Below are positions 11,327-23,549 of a stretch of DNA of 64,000 nt, piece by piece; the first letter of the stretch is position 1, and every line of letters begins with the position of its first letter. The stretch spans positions 62,001-126,000 of the forward strand of contig CAJNOP010000375.1 in assembly GCA_905250075.1 (NCBI GenBank), written 5' to 3'. The notes beneath the pieces are model-generated. The model was not told the DNA's origin and searched no databases. It was given only the letters and a program-made list of their open reading frames with translations. This stretch comes from Rotaria sp. Silwood1. Lineage: Eukaryota; Rotifera; Eurotatoria; Philodinida; Philodinidae. Both the position numbers and the translations under genes were made by a program.

Positions 11327-12211
11327 ATGTATCATATATCCCTGAATCAACAGCAAGACATTGAAGAAGCTTTGTGGCGCGCAGCTCAGTATGTGTGCGA
11401 CGCCGATGTACTACTAGTAGCAGCAGGTGCTGGAATGGGCGTCGATGCTGGTTTACCAGACTACTTCGGTGGCATTCACCAAGCACATCCACGTCTAGCA
11501 GAAATGGGCATGAGTATCTACGACTTATCCAATCATTCGCTGTTCGAGCACAATCCTGCACTAGCATGGGGTCACTGGATTACAAGACAGCGGGAATATA
11601 TGAACACACTACCACATTTTGGCTATGATATACTGCATACTTGGAGTAAATGTAGCAAACGCAATGTAAGTGTTGTAACGACGAACTTAGATCGCCATTT
11701 TATTCGCACAGGTTTCACACTCGACAACGTATTCGAAATGCATGGATCAATGTATGATGCACAGTGTATGCGTGGCTGTGGTGCAAAGCCATGGCCACTT
11801 GACATTGCAAATATGCCCCCAGTTGACTTGAACACAATGCTACTACTTGGAACTCCACCAGTATGCATACGATGTGACGGTCCAGCACGTGTATGTACAG
11901 CATTGGCGGTTGATGACCATTGGGATACATCACATGTTGAGGTAGCACGTATGCGTCATGAGACATTCTTTCGCCAATTGTCAGCTGAACGAATGTTGAC
12001 TGTTCTGGAAATTGGCTGCGGCACTGTAATGCCCAAAGTACGCACAGAGGTGACACGCGTCGTAGCAGAACACCGAATGCGTGGAGGCCGTGCAGCACAT
12101 ATTCGAATCAACTTGCATCAAGCACATATTGATGAGCATGAAGACAACATCTCATTGCCTCTTGGTGCACTAGAAGCATTGCGCATAATAGACCAACTAT
12201 TAACTGATTAA
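11327..12211 (+). CDS. Divergent Sir2-family (sirtuin-like) NAD-binding protein
   Basis: A 294-residue single-exon protein. The Rossmann motif GAGMGVDAGLPDY (34-46) matches GAGxSxxxGIPDF. TTNLDRHF (118-125) replaces TQNIDGLH. EMHG (137-140) carries the catalytic-type His139. Two cysteine pairs, C147/C151 and C180/C183, could bind zinc. EIGCGT (228-233) replaces the usual GTS region, followed by IN (261-262). Sirtuins use NAD+ to remove acyl groups from lysine, or transfer or hydrolyse ADP-ribose. The VDAGLPD and LAWGHW blocks place it near a poorly characterised, mainly bacterial Sir2 subgroup. The Arg of GIPDFR is Phe47 here and the Gly of NIDG is Arg123, so activity may be altered. The DNA is visibly richer in G+C than its flanks. 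With no introns, horizontal acquisition is likely. Confidence 0.85.
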   Translation: MYHISLNQQQDIEEALWRAAQYVCDADVLLVAAGAGMGVDAGLPDYFGGIHQAHPRLAEMGMSIYDLSNHSLFEHNPALAWGHWITRQREYMNTLPHFGYDILHTWSKCSKRNVSVVTTNLDRHFIRTGFTLDNVFEMHGSMYDAQCMRGCGAKPWPLDIANMPPVDLNTMLLLGTPPVCIRCDGPARVCTALAVDDHWDTSHVEVARMRHETFFRQLSAERMLTVLEIGCGTVMPKVRTEVTRVVAEHRMRGGRAAHIRINLHQAHIDEHEDNISLPLGALEALRIIDQLLTD

Positions 12212-13331
12212 AGACACAATGAACCGAGCGAAATTTGGACTTTTCTGTTCTTATTTCATATTTGAAATAGTAATAGAATGAAATTAACACTGTTGGTAGC
12301 ATTTGACGCAGAATTTATTTGCTTCTTGTAGCATTTCTTGTCATCATATGTCATTATTAATTTGAAATGAATTTCAGCAATACTGGCCAAAGCATTTATG
12401 AGACTATCGTATTGCTTAAGTTTTGGTACTGACTCATTTTCTTACTTTGAAACATTGTGAGATTTATATTTTCGGAGTGTGTTTTGTAGTTTTCTTTAAG
12501 TTCTGTATTATTTTCATTTTATTTCAAAAGAGAAGTTCTTTCTTGTTGTGTATAGTATTGAAGTTGAACATTTCAAGGTTTTTGAACAATAACCACTGTC
12601 AAACTGCTTTCAAGGTAAGAATCCTGCTTGAACTGTTCATGAAAAGAGTGAAGACCATGAATATGGACGCATCTAGGTGTAAGCATGTTTCAAGTAAAAT
12701 GCTAGATATATGCAAGAGATGACTTTATATGTAGCAACCACTTGACTCATAAAACTGATTTTGAATATTCCACCCTTATTTAATGAAGTTCAGTTTACAT
12801 ATGCAATGCTATTGATTTTGCCAAAGGAATTCTGTCAAGGCTTTTCGATTTTTTTCTGTCATACTGTTCTTAGCACTCGATTTTTCATTTTACATGATCA
12901 ATAGAGCACAGTGAATGAAGAATACCTTTGGTCATTTATTGATATTTGTTGAATACCTGACATTCTCCCAAAAATGTGTGGTCACAAATAAAGCCCTTGC
13001 CGAAATAAAAGATTTCGTTGAAGGAATCATACATAGGACGGAATAAAACATCCCTTAATTTATTGATTTCTTAGAAAATTAAAACTTTACTTAGTATATC
13101 TATATCAAAGTTTGTCTATTGTCCACTTCACAGTAATGTGACCGGAGATATTTTTCGAATAACTTTGAAAATAACAAGAAAAAAATAACTCGCGTTTTCA
13201 GCACTATCTAGAGTCAACATTGTTCTATCTTTTTACAATATCGATGAAAAAACTTCAAACTATCTCAACGACTACATTCTTGAATTATTTATGAAAAAAT
13301 TCAGTAGTACTATATTCGGTCTCTTGACATA
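12212..13331. other. No gene seen
   Basis: AT-rich spacer downstream of the Sir2-like gene. A 99-codon plus-strand frame (12423-12722) is rich in Phe, Ile and Cys, has no domain and looks fortuitous. Confidence 0.45.
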
Positions 13332-13640
13332 TCAAAAATCGAGCGCGGTAGCTGGTACTTTGATGATAGATTCGTCTATGACACTAAAAAATGGATGACT
13401 ACAATTGCATCCTTATTTGTTCAAAATTTTGGTGCTTTTCTCAAAAACAGTTGCATTCAAGAAATAATAGAAACAGGCTATGTTCTAGAGAAAAACATTT
13501 TCTAACAGTTGTGGCGTTCCGCACTTCAAGTCGTCAAAAGATGGAAGGATAAATCGAAAAATACGACCAGGACTCCAAAAGTCGATGTTTAGAACATTGT
13601 CCAAAGTTTGGAAGAAATGAGGTCTCTGCTGGTCTTTCAT
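13332..13640 (+). pseudogene. Short fragment of a broken unknown gene
   Basis: A 56-codon open stretch without a start runs from KIERGSWYFDDRF to GYVLEKNIF and a stop at about 13502. After the stop the text continues as LWRSALQVVKRWKDKSKNT, with another stop before NIVQSLEEMRSLLVF. Just upstream, a second frame reads NYLNDYILELFMKKFSSTIF. The pattern suggests a former gene with stops and a frameshift. Family unknown. Confidence 0.3.
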
Positions 13641-15066
13641 AGATAAATCATAGCACATGTGAGAAAATGCAAAAAGCTAAAGCTAGAATATGGTTAGGAA
13701 ACGGTGTTGATATGACGATCGATTGTGAGATTGAATTGGTTTTTGCTATGTTTATTACTGATACAAGAGACAACGGTGGAGCTATCGAAAAGATAAGAAC
13801 AAGATTTTCAATAATATACACAAATAATTTCCAAAGTAGTATACTTACATGTTGTCTGCACCGTCGACGTATTGAACATTCTGTGTAAAGGAAACCATGT
13901 AGTATCAATTCTCGTCTGGAATACAAGTGAAATTTATGTCGAATTGTTGGTGATGGATAATCCAAGATTATTAGCATTGAGTGTCTGTTGAAGATTGAGT
14001 AAGTGCATAATTATTTCCCAATAGAGTGGTGACGTAACGTTCATTTCTTGACATTGAAGTATTTCTATTAGTTTCGCAACTGCTGCATTGGCGGTCTAGG
14101 TCGACGCCGATGGTAACAATGTGATCACTACACCAGCCATCTCATCGTTTTGTTTTTACCTACATTCACACTCTCTCCTCATAAAAATAACACTAATTGT
14201 TATGATAACGATCGATTCTTTGGCAACATAATTCTTTTTTTATTTTTCTCATTTTTAGTTTCTCCATTATTCTGTAGTGCGATGAATAATCGTCTGTAAC
14301 TGCATGAGATCATGCGTTCATACTAAAAAATAACTAGCAATACTCACACAATACCATTAATAGCATTATTTGAATCCACGAGTGTACTAAACAGTATTCA
14401 TTAACATCAATGACAAGTATTATGTGATATCCTAATCCTGTAAGAATGAAGTTTTGATCTAACGTCTACTGCTGATTAAGAGGAACCTGAACTACTCCGT
14501 TCGAACCAACGAAATCCTGTTTGAGTTGATCTTTGACATAAATAACTGCACGGTCCTACTTAGAAGTGCATGATAGAATAGAATATACACCTATACTAAC
14601 TATGTATCATCGTGTCTAAACTTAATTTGATATAAGACACACAACTGTACTGAATGCGATTCTAGCTTTGCAACGAATACGTTAGACAATGTAATACAAA
14701 ACCTGATAGTCTTCATTAGATTTGTCTCAAAATCACTGATCATCATTTATTTCACATACACAAATCTTCAAAGGCATTGCCGTTTCGGTTCGAATATATC
14801 TAGTTTCTGTCTGTGACAATACTTGATCTATACATTTTTAATTTTCGAAATACAGCATAGTTAGCTTTCAAAAAAAAGCATTTTAATCTTACTACTCACA
14901 ATCCAATGTCTCATCAAATACCAGATCCCATTGTACAATTATCTTTTCGAGAGATAGAATTGAGTGTGAATTATTTATTAGTCCAATTAACATAGAAAGA
15001 GAGATACAATCAGCGGTCAAGCAAAAGACCCCATATGACATGGAGAGTCATCATAAGTTTATTCGA
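13641..15066. other. No gene seen
   Basis: Non-coding spacer before the receptor pseudogene. The open frames on the two strands at 13650-13980 overlap and look like shadows of random sequence. A pyrimidine/CA-rich snippet (CCTACATTCACACTCTCTCC) at about 14159 resembles the other degenerate telomere-like bits. Confidence 0.45.
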
Positions 15067-18000
15067 CTAAAATATTGTCAAAAAGAATTTGACAGCTAGG
15101 GTAGCGATCAAGTAAGTTTTTACGAAGAAATAACACGAATCCATAGATTTATTTCTTATTAGTTGTCTTGGAAAATCTGCAACCGATAAAAGTTTGACTG
15201 AATTCCTTCCTGTAACTGTACGTTGCCAATCAACCAATTGTGTGCAAGCCAAAGTAAAGGACAATATGACTTGTGGTACAGCTGACAGAACAATTATTAC
15301 TGGTGTGATATACAATTGTTTTTGATTGTTCATTTGTGTCTTCAATACGTGACTAAAGGTTCTCTTTCTTTCTTCGTCGCTACTTGTCTTGGCTTGATTG
15401 CGAGCTGCCAAAATGATGAGCAGAGTGATTGCATTGACTTGTATGAAAAAAGGAACTAACGAGTGAAATAGGCATGATATACGATCGTAGATGGCCACAT
15501 TCTTCTGTTTGAAATTGGTGACACATTGAGGTATATCTTGGTCTAGCTGTCGAATTGTTGTGTAAATAAAAATTTCACGGATGTGTATGAGGCAAAGTAC
15601 AAAGAGCGTGATAATGTTTGAATATATAGCTAAGCGAGGACTTTTCAATCGAATGGAAGTGAAAATTAGAATAAAAAATAAACGATTCAGTGAAACCCAG
15701 CTATTAAGCCAGAATGATGATCATGTCAGTACAGAGAGCAGATAGCTTGTTGACTTGCATGACATATTATTAGTTAGTCCCAATGAACCGAGAAGAATGT
15801 GGGCAAATTTCGCGAAGAGACAGAAGATGGCACACTGATTAAGAATAGAGATCACGAATATATAGTTTCCAACAGCATACATTCTTGGTTGAGGTCGTTT
15901 GAAAGTGACGAACGAGCAAAGATTTGTGAAAAAACCAATGACAGTGAAGAAAAATATGAAAACGATATAAACGACTTGAATAATGATGGAATCAAATACT
16001 AGAAGTGAGTCAACTGTAAATTCAAAAGCTTTCCTGCTAAATTCACACAATGGTCCTCGATGATAATGTGAGCAAAGACAAATGAAATCGTTTGCATTGT
16101 CTAAATTACCTTTGATACATTTTCCATTTGACAGACATAGTTCACAATGATCAAGTAGAAGATCGTGTCCGAAACACTGCACGATAACTGTCGCTTTCAC
16201 AAATACACAAGTATTCCGTGTCATAGAAACAGAGGCAACCATTATGACATATTTCATGATACCTAAAGATTGCTCTATCACCATATAAGAAAGTGGACGA
16301 ATGTGGGCACAGTTCAGGTGTTGAGATAATATTGATTGACGGCTGAAATCTCGGGTTGAATATAAAGAAGGTAATAGTTAGATATTGTATTATAGGTTTC
16401 ATACGTTTTAAGCATGTCTAGAAGAGGTGTTAAGATGTGTCCGTAATTGTAACGTATGATTGCTGGAATCCTATGGCATACCTGTTGATGTCGCAAGAGA
16501 AGGCACAATGAGCCCATATGAACATCATATAAGTGGATGACAGACGGCTGTACATGACTGCTGCTCATATTCAACTCAATTTGAATAGGTACTTTTTCAT
16601 CTTGACATTTTTCCTTATAAAATATTTTATCACATACACATTGATAGGATCGTTGTCTACTGACATCATGGGTTAGATGACAAGTTCCATCTATGCCGCA
16701 TGGAGAAGTATCGCACCCATCATGCCGAAGATGGCAACTGGAACCAAAATGAAAATGAGGATAAATGCCAAACGGCGTCGTGTAATTACCATAACTATAT
16801 GGCTTGCAAATCGAATCATGTGAACAATACGAATCGCATACAGACAAATATTTATTACATTGTGCACCGTAGAAACCATATTTGCACGAGCAGTAGAATG
16901 AATTATTCGAGTTTAGGATAGACTTGCACTCGGAATTCCGATAATATTGGATGATGTTTGAACTTGAGCAAGGATCAAGTGTTTTGTTACCAAACCAAGT
17001 TGGAAGTTTGAGAATGACAGCCAGACGATAGGATGGAAGGAAGTCAAAGAAAACTGGATGTTTCCAACAGCCAAGTTCAATGATGGAGTTGTCACGATCG
17101 AGGGAGTAGAGTTCAAAATGAACAGAATGAGGTTGAACATGTTCAATGTAAGTTCTATTGGAATATTGGGTTTGCTTGTGTCGCAACATGTCCTTTGATC
17201 CAGAATAGAGCAAGTAAAACTTATGTTTTTTCGTGCCAATTATAGGATCAAGATGAAATTCATGACGGTTGATAATTCGTTCTTCATTGAATAGAAAAAT
17301 GGCTTTAACGGTAAATTTTTTGTCAGTTAAGTTCAGCGATGAAAAAGTGGTCCAATCTACTTGAACAATGATTGTAAGACGATCACTGAAATATTGATAT
17401 CGTTCTTCATAATATGCAGGGGGACAGAAACAGCTTATATTCTCTTGTTCGAATACAGCCATGCTTCGATTGCACATGAATGAAATGGCATAAAGTGAAA
17501 TTTTCTTCTCCTAACGCCTACACAAGCAAACAGGAATATTAATCATCGGAACAGCGAAAACAATATTCTTAAATATTCAAACAAAGATCTTGTTCGATAG
17601 GTGTCAATTCATCATCAGTGTAAGGGAATCAATAAATTGATTCGACATACGATACTGTGAAATACATTCTTTTGTTTCTTGGCATATATCGTAGAAAGCG
17701 TATGATTGACCATTGAAAGTGACAGAATTATTCCAACATGTTTCATTGTATTGAATGGGAGAAGAGAAGTCAGTATGATTGGAACGGTATAAAAGATAAT
17801 CGAGCCGGTTGAATCTCACCATATTCAAAGTCAAAGTCATGTTTTCAATAAAAGCTGATGCTTGATATTCTCGACACTATATGCTGCCATTCAGAACAAA
17901 TAAATTCGGTATCAGGTCTAGATTTTGCCAATGATATAAAGTTAAAAAATACGGTCAAATCCAAGCACCATCCGGATATGGATAGTTTATTCTTCTCGCA

Positions 18001-18330
18001 AAAATCATTCATGATGAGTTTACAACTGTATCCGTTCCACGGACAGTGGAAATTTGTTGACGGAGAACATCGGATCAAATAAATACATATTTCTCGCATC
18101 GATTTATCGGATATTATGATCATATTGGAATGATTTACGAAGATTGTGGCAATCAAGATCGGTAGGTGCTAAGCGTTGAAATGGAAAGTGGTGCGACACT
18201 CGAATACATTCACCATCACCACACGGTCACACGATACGATAGCCGCATATGTGTTCATCACATTCGAGACTCGATGGTAATGAACCATGCCAAAAAAGCT
18301 CTGTACGTGCTCATTTTTTCGTCGCTTCTA
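15067..18330 (-). pseudogene. 7-TM receptor with EGF and LDL-receptor-type domains, broken
   Basis: Reading from 18330 downward: cysteine-rich LDLRa-like text (ECDEHICGYRIV, PCGDGECIRV); DICQETKECISQYRM (about 17670); then a long intact stretch (17477-16314) beginning CNRSMAVFEQENISCFCPPA. The latter holds EGF-like modules, including CDTSPCGIDGTCHL and CSCKYGFYGAQCN. A further EGF module (CLCSHYHRGPLCE, about 16050) precedes a rhodopsin-like 7-TM domain, with TM1 near 16000 (VVYIVFIFFFTVIGFFTNL) and later helices down to 15067. Such receptors are large plasma-membrane proteins; the ligand is unknown. Lesions: stops and frameshifts across 17480-18300 (several look like Gln-to-stop changes), a frameshift near 16300 and a stop near 15720. 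The 5' end is ragged and the true start is not visible. The architecture is clear and the gene is dead. Confidence 0.8.
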
Positions 18331-19560
18331 TCCATGCTGTCGGGTTCACCTGAAGGTGAAAAGCATGAAAATCAAAGAAATCATAATTAGATAACTTGAT
18401 TTATTTTGCCCCAAACAAAATACAGATTTGGTCATCAGATTGAAGTTAGATGTAGCTTCTAATGATATTCCATATGTTACTTTGAGTGACAACTGACAAA
18501 ATGTCTTTTGTAGTCCCTGATTACTATGAGGATTTTCCGAAATTTTTTTATCTTTGATGTCTCGTAAACCAATGCTCTTTGATAGAACTAAGGATGCTAA
18601 TCGCTAATATCAATACAATCAGATTTAAAAATGATTTGCTGAATGAGAATAACAAATTCCTTTATATAACTTGGTATATGTAAAAAGAACTCAGCTTTGT
18701 ATCTCTATTTTGCCTGTATAACATTCAAATTCCATTAAAAACTCACTTAAACATGCAGAGTTGTTCCTCATATTCGAATGTGAAACCAAAACAGCTATCC
18801 AATAGTTTATTTGGCTGTGATATTGCGATTACGAATAAAGTCGTCTTTTCTTACCTCATATATCAAGAAGAAATCAAGCCACAAAGATCAAAATTGGTGT
18901 TATAGTGTAATTGTATAGCTGCTATCAGAACTCGTGCTGAAGACCAAAGAATAAACATGTAATTATCAGCACAGAAAGGAATCTCTGTGTAGATATTTGA
19001 AGCTCATCCAACAGCCTTTATTTGTCTCTGCACTTTAAGAAAAAAATCACGATTTAAATCTCGTTATAATTATTCGATCGTTAAATATCACCCGTGATCG
19101 CAGACAAAAAAACTCACATTTCCTTCATAGTTTCTTGCAAGACTTGCGCCCGTCTAAACCTACGGATTTAGTTCTGAGTCGATCGTCAGGTATATTCTTG
19201 GATCGTGACTCCTTATTGTAGGCTGTTTATTTCGTAGAGAAAAGGTCACATAATCAGACTCCGAAAGCTAATGCATGCAATCTTGATTAAAATAATCTCG
19301 TCGCTTTGAATACAACTTTTGATATTTCTATCAAAACAACTTCCTAGAACATAAAATGTATATTTCTACAAGTTTTTTCACACAAAATGTGCAGGTACAA
19401 AGCCTAATTCTAGAAGCAATTAGTTAAAATTATTCGATGTAATTCATATATAAGATTGCTAAACATTTCTCGTGTAATATCATAGTTATTCAGCAAACAC
19501 ATTTAAACTATTAAAGTGTATTCCTTTTCTCGTCACTTGGCTTTCGTCACGCTTACATAA
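18331..19560. other. No gene seen
   Basis: AT-rich spacer. No open frame, repeat or RNA gene can be supported. Confidence 0.5.
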
Positions 19561-19987
19561 ATGAATACGGTAGAAATATACGAAATTAGAATAGGCTCCG
19601 GATGTCAAATTTATCCACAAGAGTTTGGACATACATATAGGGATAAATATGGAAATAAGGAGGAATTAGGCATACAACTAAGAGATAAGCGACAGAATCA
19701 ATGCGTTAAGAATAGAAATAAGACGTTAGACATAAAACTAATTAGTGATATTAAACCAAGTGTGTTGTATGGATTATTTCTACAGAGTGTAGAACCATTT
19801 TTAGAAGAAGAATAAAAAGTTCCACGTAGAAGTATATGTTGCTAAATCTTTAGAAGGTTTAGAAAATTGTAGCCAAATCTATAATCTTGAAGACTTTAGT
19901 ATGACACCTTTTTTAAAGAAAAGAAACGGATTTGTGAACTGGTATTGGGAATGCATTATGTCACTGGAACCTCACACATCTTACTAG
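19561..19987 (+). pseudogene. Short hypothetical gene, broken by a frameshift
   Basis: An ATG-started frame of 84 codons (MNTVEIYEIRIGSGC... to FLQSVEPFLEEE) ends at 19815. A +1 frame entering near 19811 continues smoothly as KKFHVEVYVAKSLEGLENC and VNWYWECIMSLEPHTS to a stop at 19985-19987. The two parts read as one soluble protein of about 140 residues split by an indel in an A-rich run (GAAGAAGAATAAAAAG). A further piece may follow the second stop (YNNTVEATTNSRKD). I do not recognise the family. A sequencing error at the A-run is an alternative to true decay. Confidence 0.4.
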
Positions 19988-22900
19988 TATAACAATACTG
20001 TTGAAGCTACCACTAACTCGAGGAAAGATTCGTGTTTAAGTTGTTGATAGGACTGCTACACTCTTGTATCTTTTACGATTTTCATTCGAGATAAAGAGTT
20101 GCTTGGTATACTGTTATAGCTCTAAAAGAGGCTTTAAAAGCGGTGGAACAATCCAATTTTTGTGTTCTAATACAAATATAAAAAGAGATTCGAGGGAATA
20201 GTAACCTTATTTATTTTTGTCTAGCGTCTTTTTTGCAATTAGCATATAAACAAGTTGATATTATTTATGCATGCCAGTTATTTGCAATACGATTTTTATT
20301 ATTCTCATCTTTTGTGTTCAAACGGAGACTATCTGAATAGAAATCTGTCAAGTGATGTTTTTTGTCAAACACAATTTTGGAAATATTTCATTTTTGTACA
20401 GAAATTGTTTCCAGAACTGATTTAGAAAAACATTTTTCGATTTTTTCCGGTGTCGAACACTGTACAAGCGACTGACTTCGATTTTTCTATGGACTCCAAT
20501 GCTCCTTAAAACGTTTCTCTGTGTGACTATCAAGTGAGCGACCGGTTGTTCGTCGGCACCCCGTTAGAGTACCTCTTGCGACTTGCCATTCCGATGTCAA
20601 AGTCTGCTTTCCCAATTGATCATCTTGATTCATTTATGATCCACTCAATTCACGTTCGCGCTCTTCACATAAAACTATTAGAATTAGAATAGAAGAATTC
20701 ACAATGGAAAATTTCAAGAATTAGATTATATTGTGAACTATTCATTTTACTTTTAAGCTCGCAATTTTTCTAGAAAATTGACGTTCTATTAAAATTCCTT
20801 AATAGCGAAACCTCGCTGAAGATTTTTTTGAATACATATTAGATTCTCTAAGAGTCTTCCCTGAATCAATCTTCGGTGAAACTCTAGAATCAGTCACTGG
20901 TTGCTTGGCGATACCAATCAAGACGGTCCACTCTAATCTTTAAGCACTAGAGCTGAATAGGAAAGATGTTCGATTGACTAAACCTCCGGCGTGAAAAAGC
21001 CTGATTGCACAAATATTCGATAGCAAAAACATTTGATCAGCTAAATTTTCAACACGAAGTAGTCATCGCTTCGCATATTTAGTCGAAGCTGACATGAATG
21101 TCTTCACACGTCCAAACAAGTATACAAACACACAAATTTATTTTATTTCATATGATCCTTCTTGCAGCCGAATGAACTAAACGGAAAACAGCGTACTTCT
21201 AACCATGCACCAAGACTCTCATAACTAAATATATACTAGTTTTGCTCTCAGAAATAATATTTGAGCATTCCGACGAGTTTTAATAAGTTTGACGAGAAGC
21301 TTTCGTTCATCGCATGCTTCATTGTCAAGATTTTCTTTTCGATGAAAATGACTGTATTGACCTATTAGATGCTGTAAGATCGATGTCTAAAAAAAGATCT
21401 AGCCCGAAAAAATTTCAAGTATCTGCATGAGTCAAAAGAAATCTTGAATTCACCACTTTTTAGGTATACTGTCTCAAAATCTGGAAACGAAAACCGAAAG
21501 AATCAGAAAAAATGTCTACATCGCTCAGCATTATATTTAATGCATGAAAATGTACAAGTTTGAGATATTTAGTTGGCGAATAATCAGTATCAATCATTTC
21601 TCTGTACTGTTACAGAAAGGTTTCTATCCTAAAAATACAAGATCCGCACTTCGTACTTTAGAACCTTTTCGAGCTTTCATCCTCCAAATTTATTGTTAAA
21701 GATTTAGCTTAACTAATTTTTTTTTCGTCTCTAGAATTTTTATTTCTCCGATCTTGGGAAATATTCAGTTCTATTCATTTGCAATTTCAGATTTAATTTC
21801 ACTATCATTAATGGATAAAACTAGAACAAATCACTGATACCATTAAATAATTTTCTTTTTTACCAAATCATTGTTTTGCATGATCTGTGTACAACTTTGT
21901 ATAACTTTAATTAATTCTTTTCTTCCACTAAATGTAAAAAGGCGATCAATATTTTAATTCTTGATATATGTCATATAATCATTTATCTGTGCAAAAATCA
22001 GAAACTATGCTATTTAGAACATTCAAAAATGTATTCCAGCCATTTAAATTTCATGGATTTTTTTTTGAGATAGTTTAGGCTAGTCTAATTTTTGTTGTCA
22101 ACATCATTCAATGTCTTTATTCCATTGCAATGAAAGTAAGAAAAGGAGACGTGTGCAAGCGGGAACTGGAAAACATCAATGTAAACTTTCACGCATATAT
22201 TGTAACGAGAGGCACTGTCGTTAATGGAAGCTTCTCAGTAGGGACAGGAAGAGTCATAAGTTAAAAACTACATTCACCATTTTCTTGGAAAATACCACGA
22301 CTAAAATGTAACAAGAGAAATCGTTTTAAAAGAGAGAGTCTGCCATCGAACGTCTTGTATGCATAACAAAAAGCTCATAATCAACCAGTCTTAAACTAGA
22401 AATCATACTTTTCAGGTTTAACTAGCGAAAAAAATCAGTTATTCATGAGAAAAGAACTCTCGAAAACGAACAAAACACCCACATGTCTAGATATCAGTTA
22501 CCTTGCTCAATTTCAATATTGAACTTCTACTAAAGAAGAAATGATAGAAACTGATGAAAGAAAAGAAACATCTTTTCGCTTTTGTTCACCCTTTCGTCGC
22601 AATGGTCATCAAACATGATAAGAAGAGCTATACATAAAGTCTTCTGAGCAGAAGACAACAGAAGGTTTATTTCTATATAATTTGGTAAAGAGACAAATAA
22701 AACAAGGATTAGCTCAGTATCGATCATTCATCTGTACTCTACTATTTCTGTTGCGCGTTGGTGAAAATCACTTTCATTCTTTTTTTAGCGAAGTTCACTT
22801 TTATCATGAATGAAATACAGTTTATACTGAAAAATCAAAATATCAATGAGAGACAAGCAAATCCAGTCGAAGACGAATAGCTTGATGCAACTACGACGCT

Positions 22901-23216
22901 AGGTCAAAACGAAAACAAAATAATGAATAAGATTGTTGTGAATGCAACAGATTATGCTTCCTTCTCTTGCAGTGTTTTTTGACGCATAGAGAGAGGAAAA
23001 AAGAGAATCGTAGCCATACTCTGTCTCTGTTTCATCTTGACGAAAAGAACAAAGAAGCAGGCCGTCAGAACGTCAACTCAGCAAGTAATCGATTACTTTT
23101 CTTCATATACGCAATGGTGACCGTACTGTTTGTTTACTTTAGACGTGCACTGGTGTGAAGCTCGTTTTATTTCTTATTCAGATTATAGCAAACTCATTTG
23201 TGTTTGAGCTGTTACC
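19988..23216. other. Mostly non-coding
   Basis: One coding-like remnant: a plus-strand frame at about 20520-20690 reads DYQVSDRLFVGTPLEYLLRL and PMSKSAFPIDHLDSFMIHSI before a TAG, with no recognised family. The rest, including a 63-codon frame at 22967-23158, shows nothing. Confidence 0.35.
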
Positions 23217-23549
23217 ATGTCTCAAAGTAAGCATAACAATGTGTACAACTATGCTACCGTGAATACTCTCCGCATCGTTGAAATCAATCCATTGTTTACC
23301 ATAGTCGAAGAGAAGTCTTATAGCATTGGCATTAGGAAAGCTGAAAAATTAAGAAACTGCCGAGATTCAACGCTGTTTGTCTGAAAAAAATGTTTTGAAG
23401 AAGAGTACATGAAAAATTTATGCGTAAACGAAAACATTATTTTTCTCTACAGTGGACTCCCCTTAGAAAAATTTCGCATACTCGCCTTCGGTACTGGAGA
23501 CTACGTTACTACGATGCAAAACATAATTAAAGTATTTGCGACTATCTAA
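23217..23549 (+). pseudogene. 110-codon hypothetical gene with one in-frame stop
   Basis: The frame starts at an ATG (MSQSKHNNVYNYATVN), runs 55 codons to a TGA at 23382-23384 and continues in the same frame for 54 more codons (KKCFEEEYMKNLCVNENIIF, then LPLEKFRILAFGTGDYVTTM) to TAA at 23547-23549. The even composition on both sides of the stop suggests one former protein with a single nonsense mutation, rather than two unrelated frames. The family is not recognised, and exons further downstream may have been lost. Confidence 0.4.

Noticed and set aside
9371-12211. SDR and Sir2-like genes as a two-gene metabolic operon
   Set aside because: They are divergent and 1.2 kb apart, with a eukaryotic-style spacer and no shared pathway visible.
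12423-12722. 99-codon hydrophobic open frame as a membrane protein
   Set aside because: The TM-like run is all Phe/Ile from T-rich codons. No family pattern or gene context supports it.
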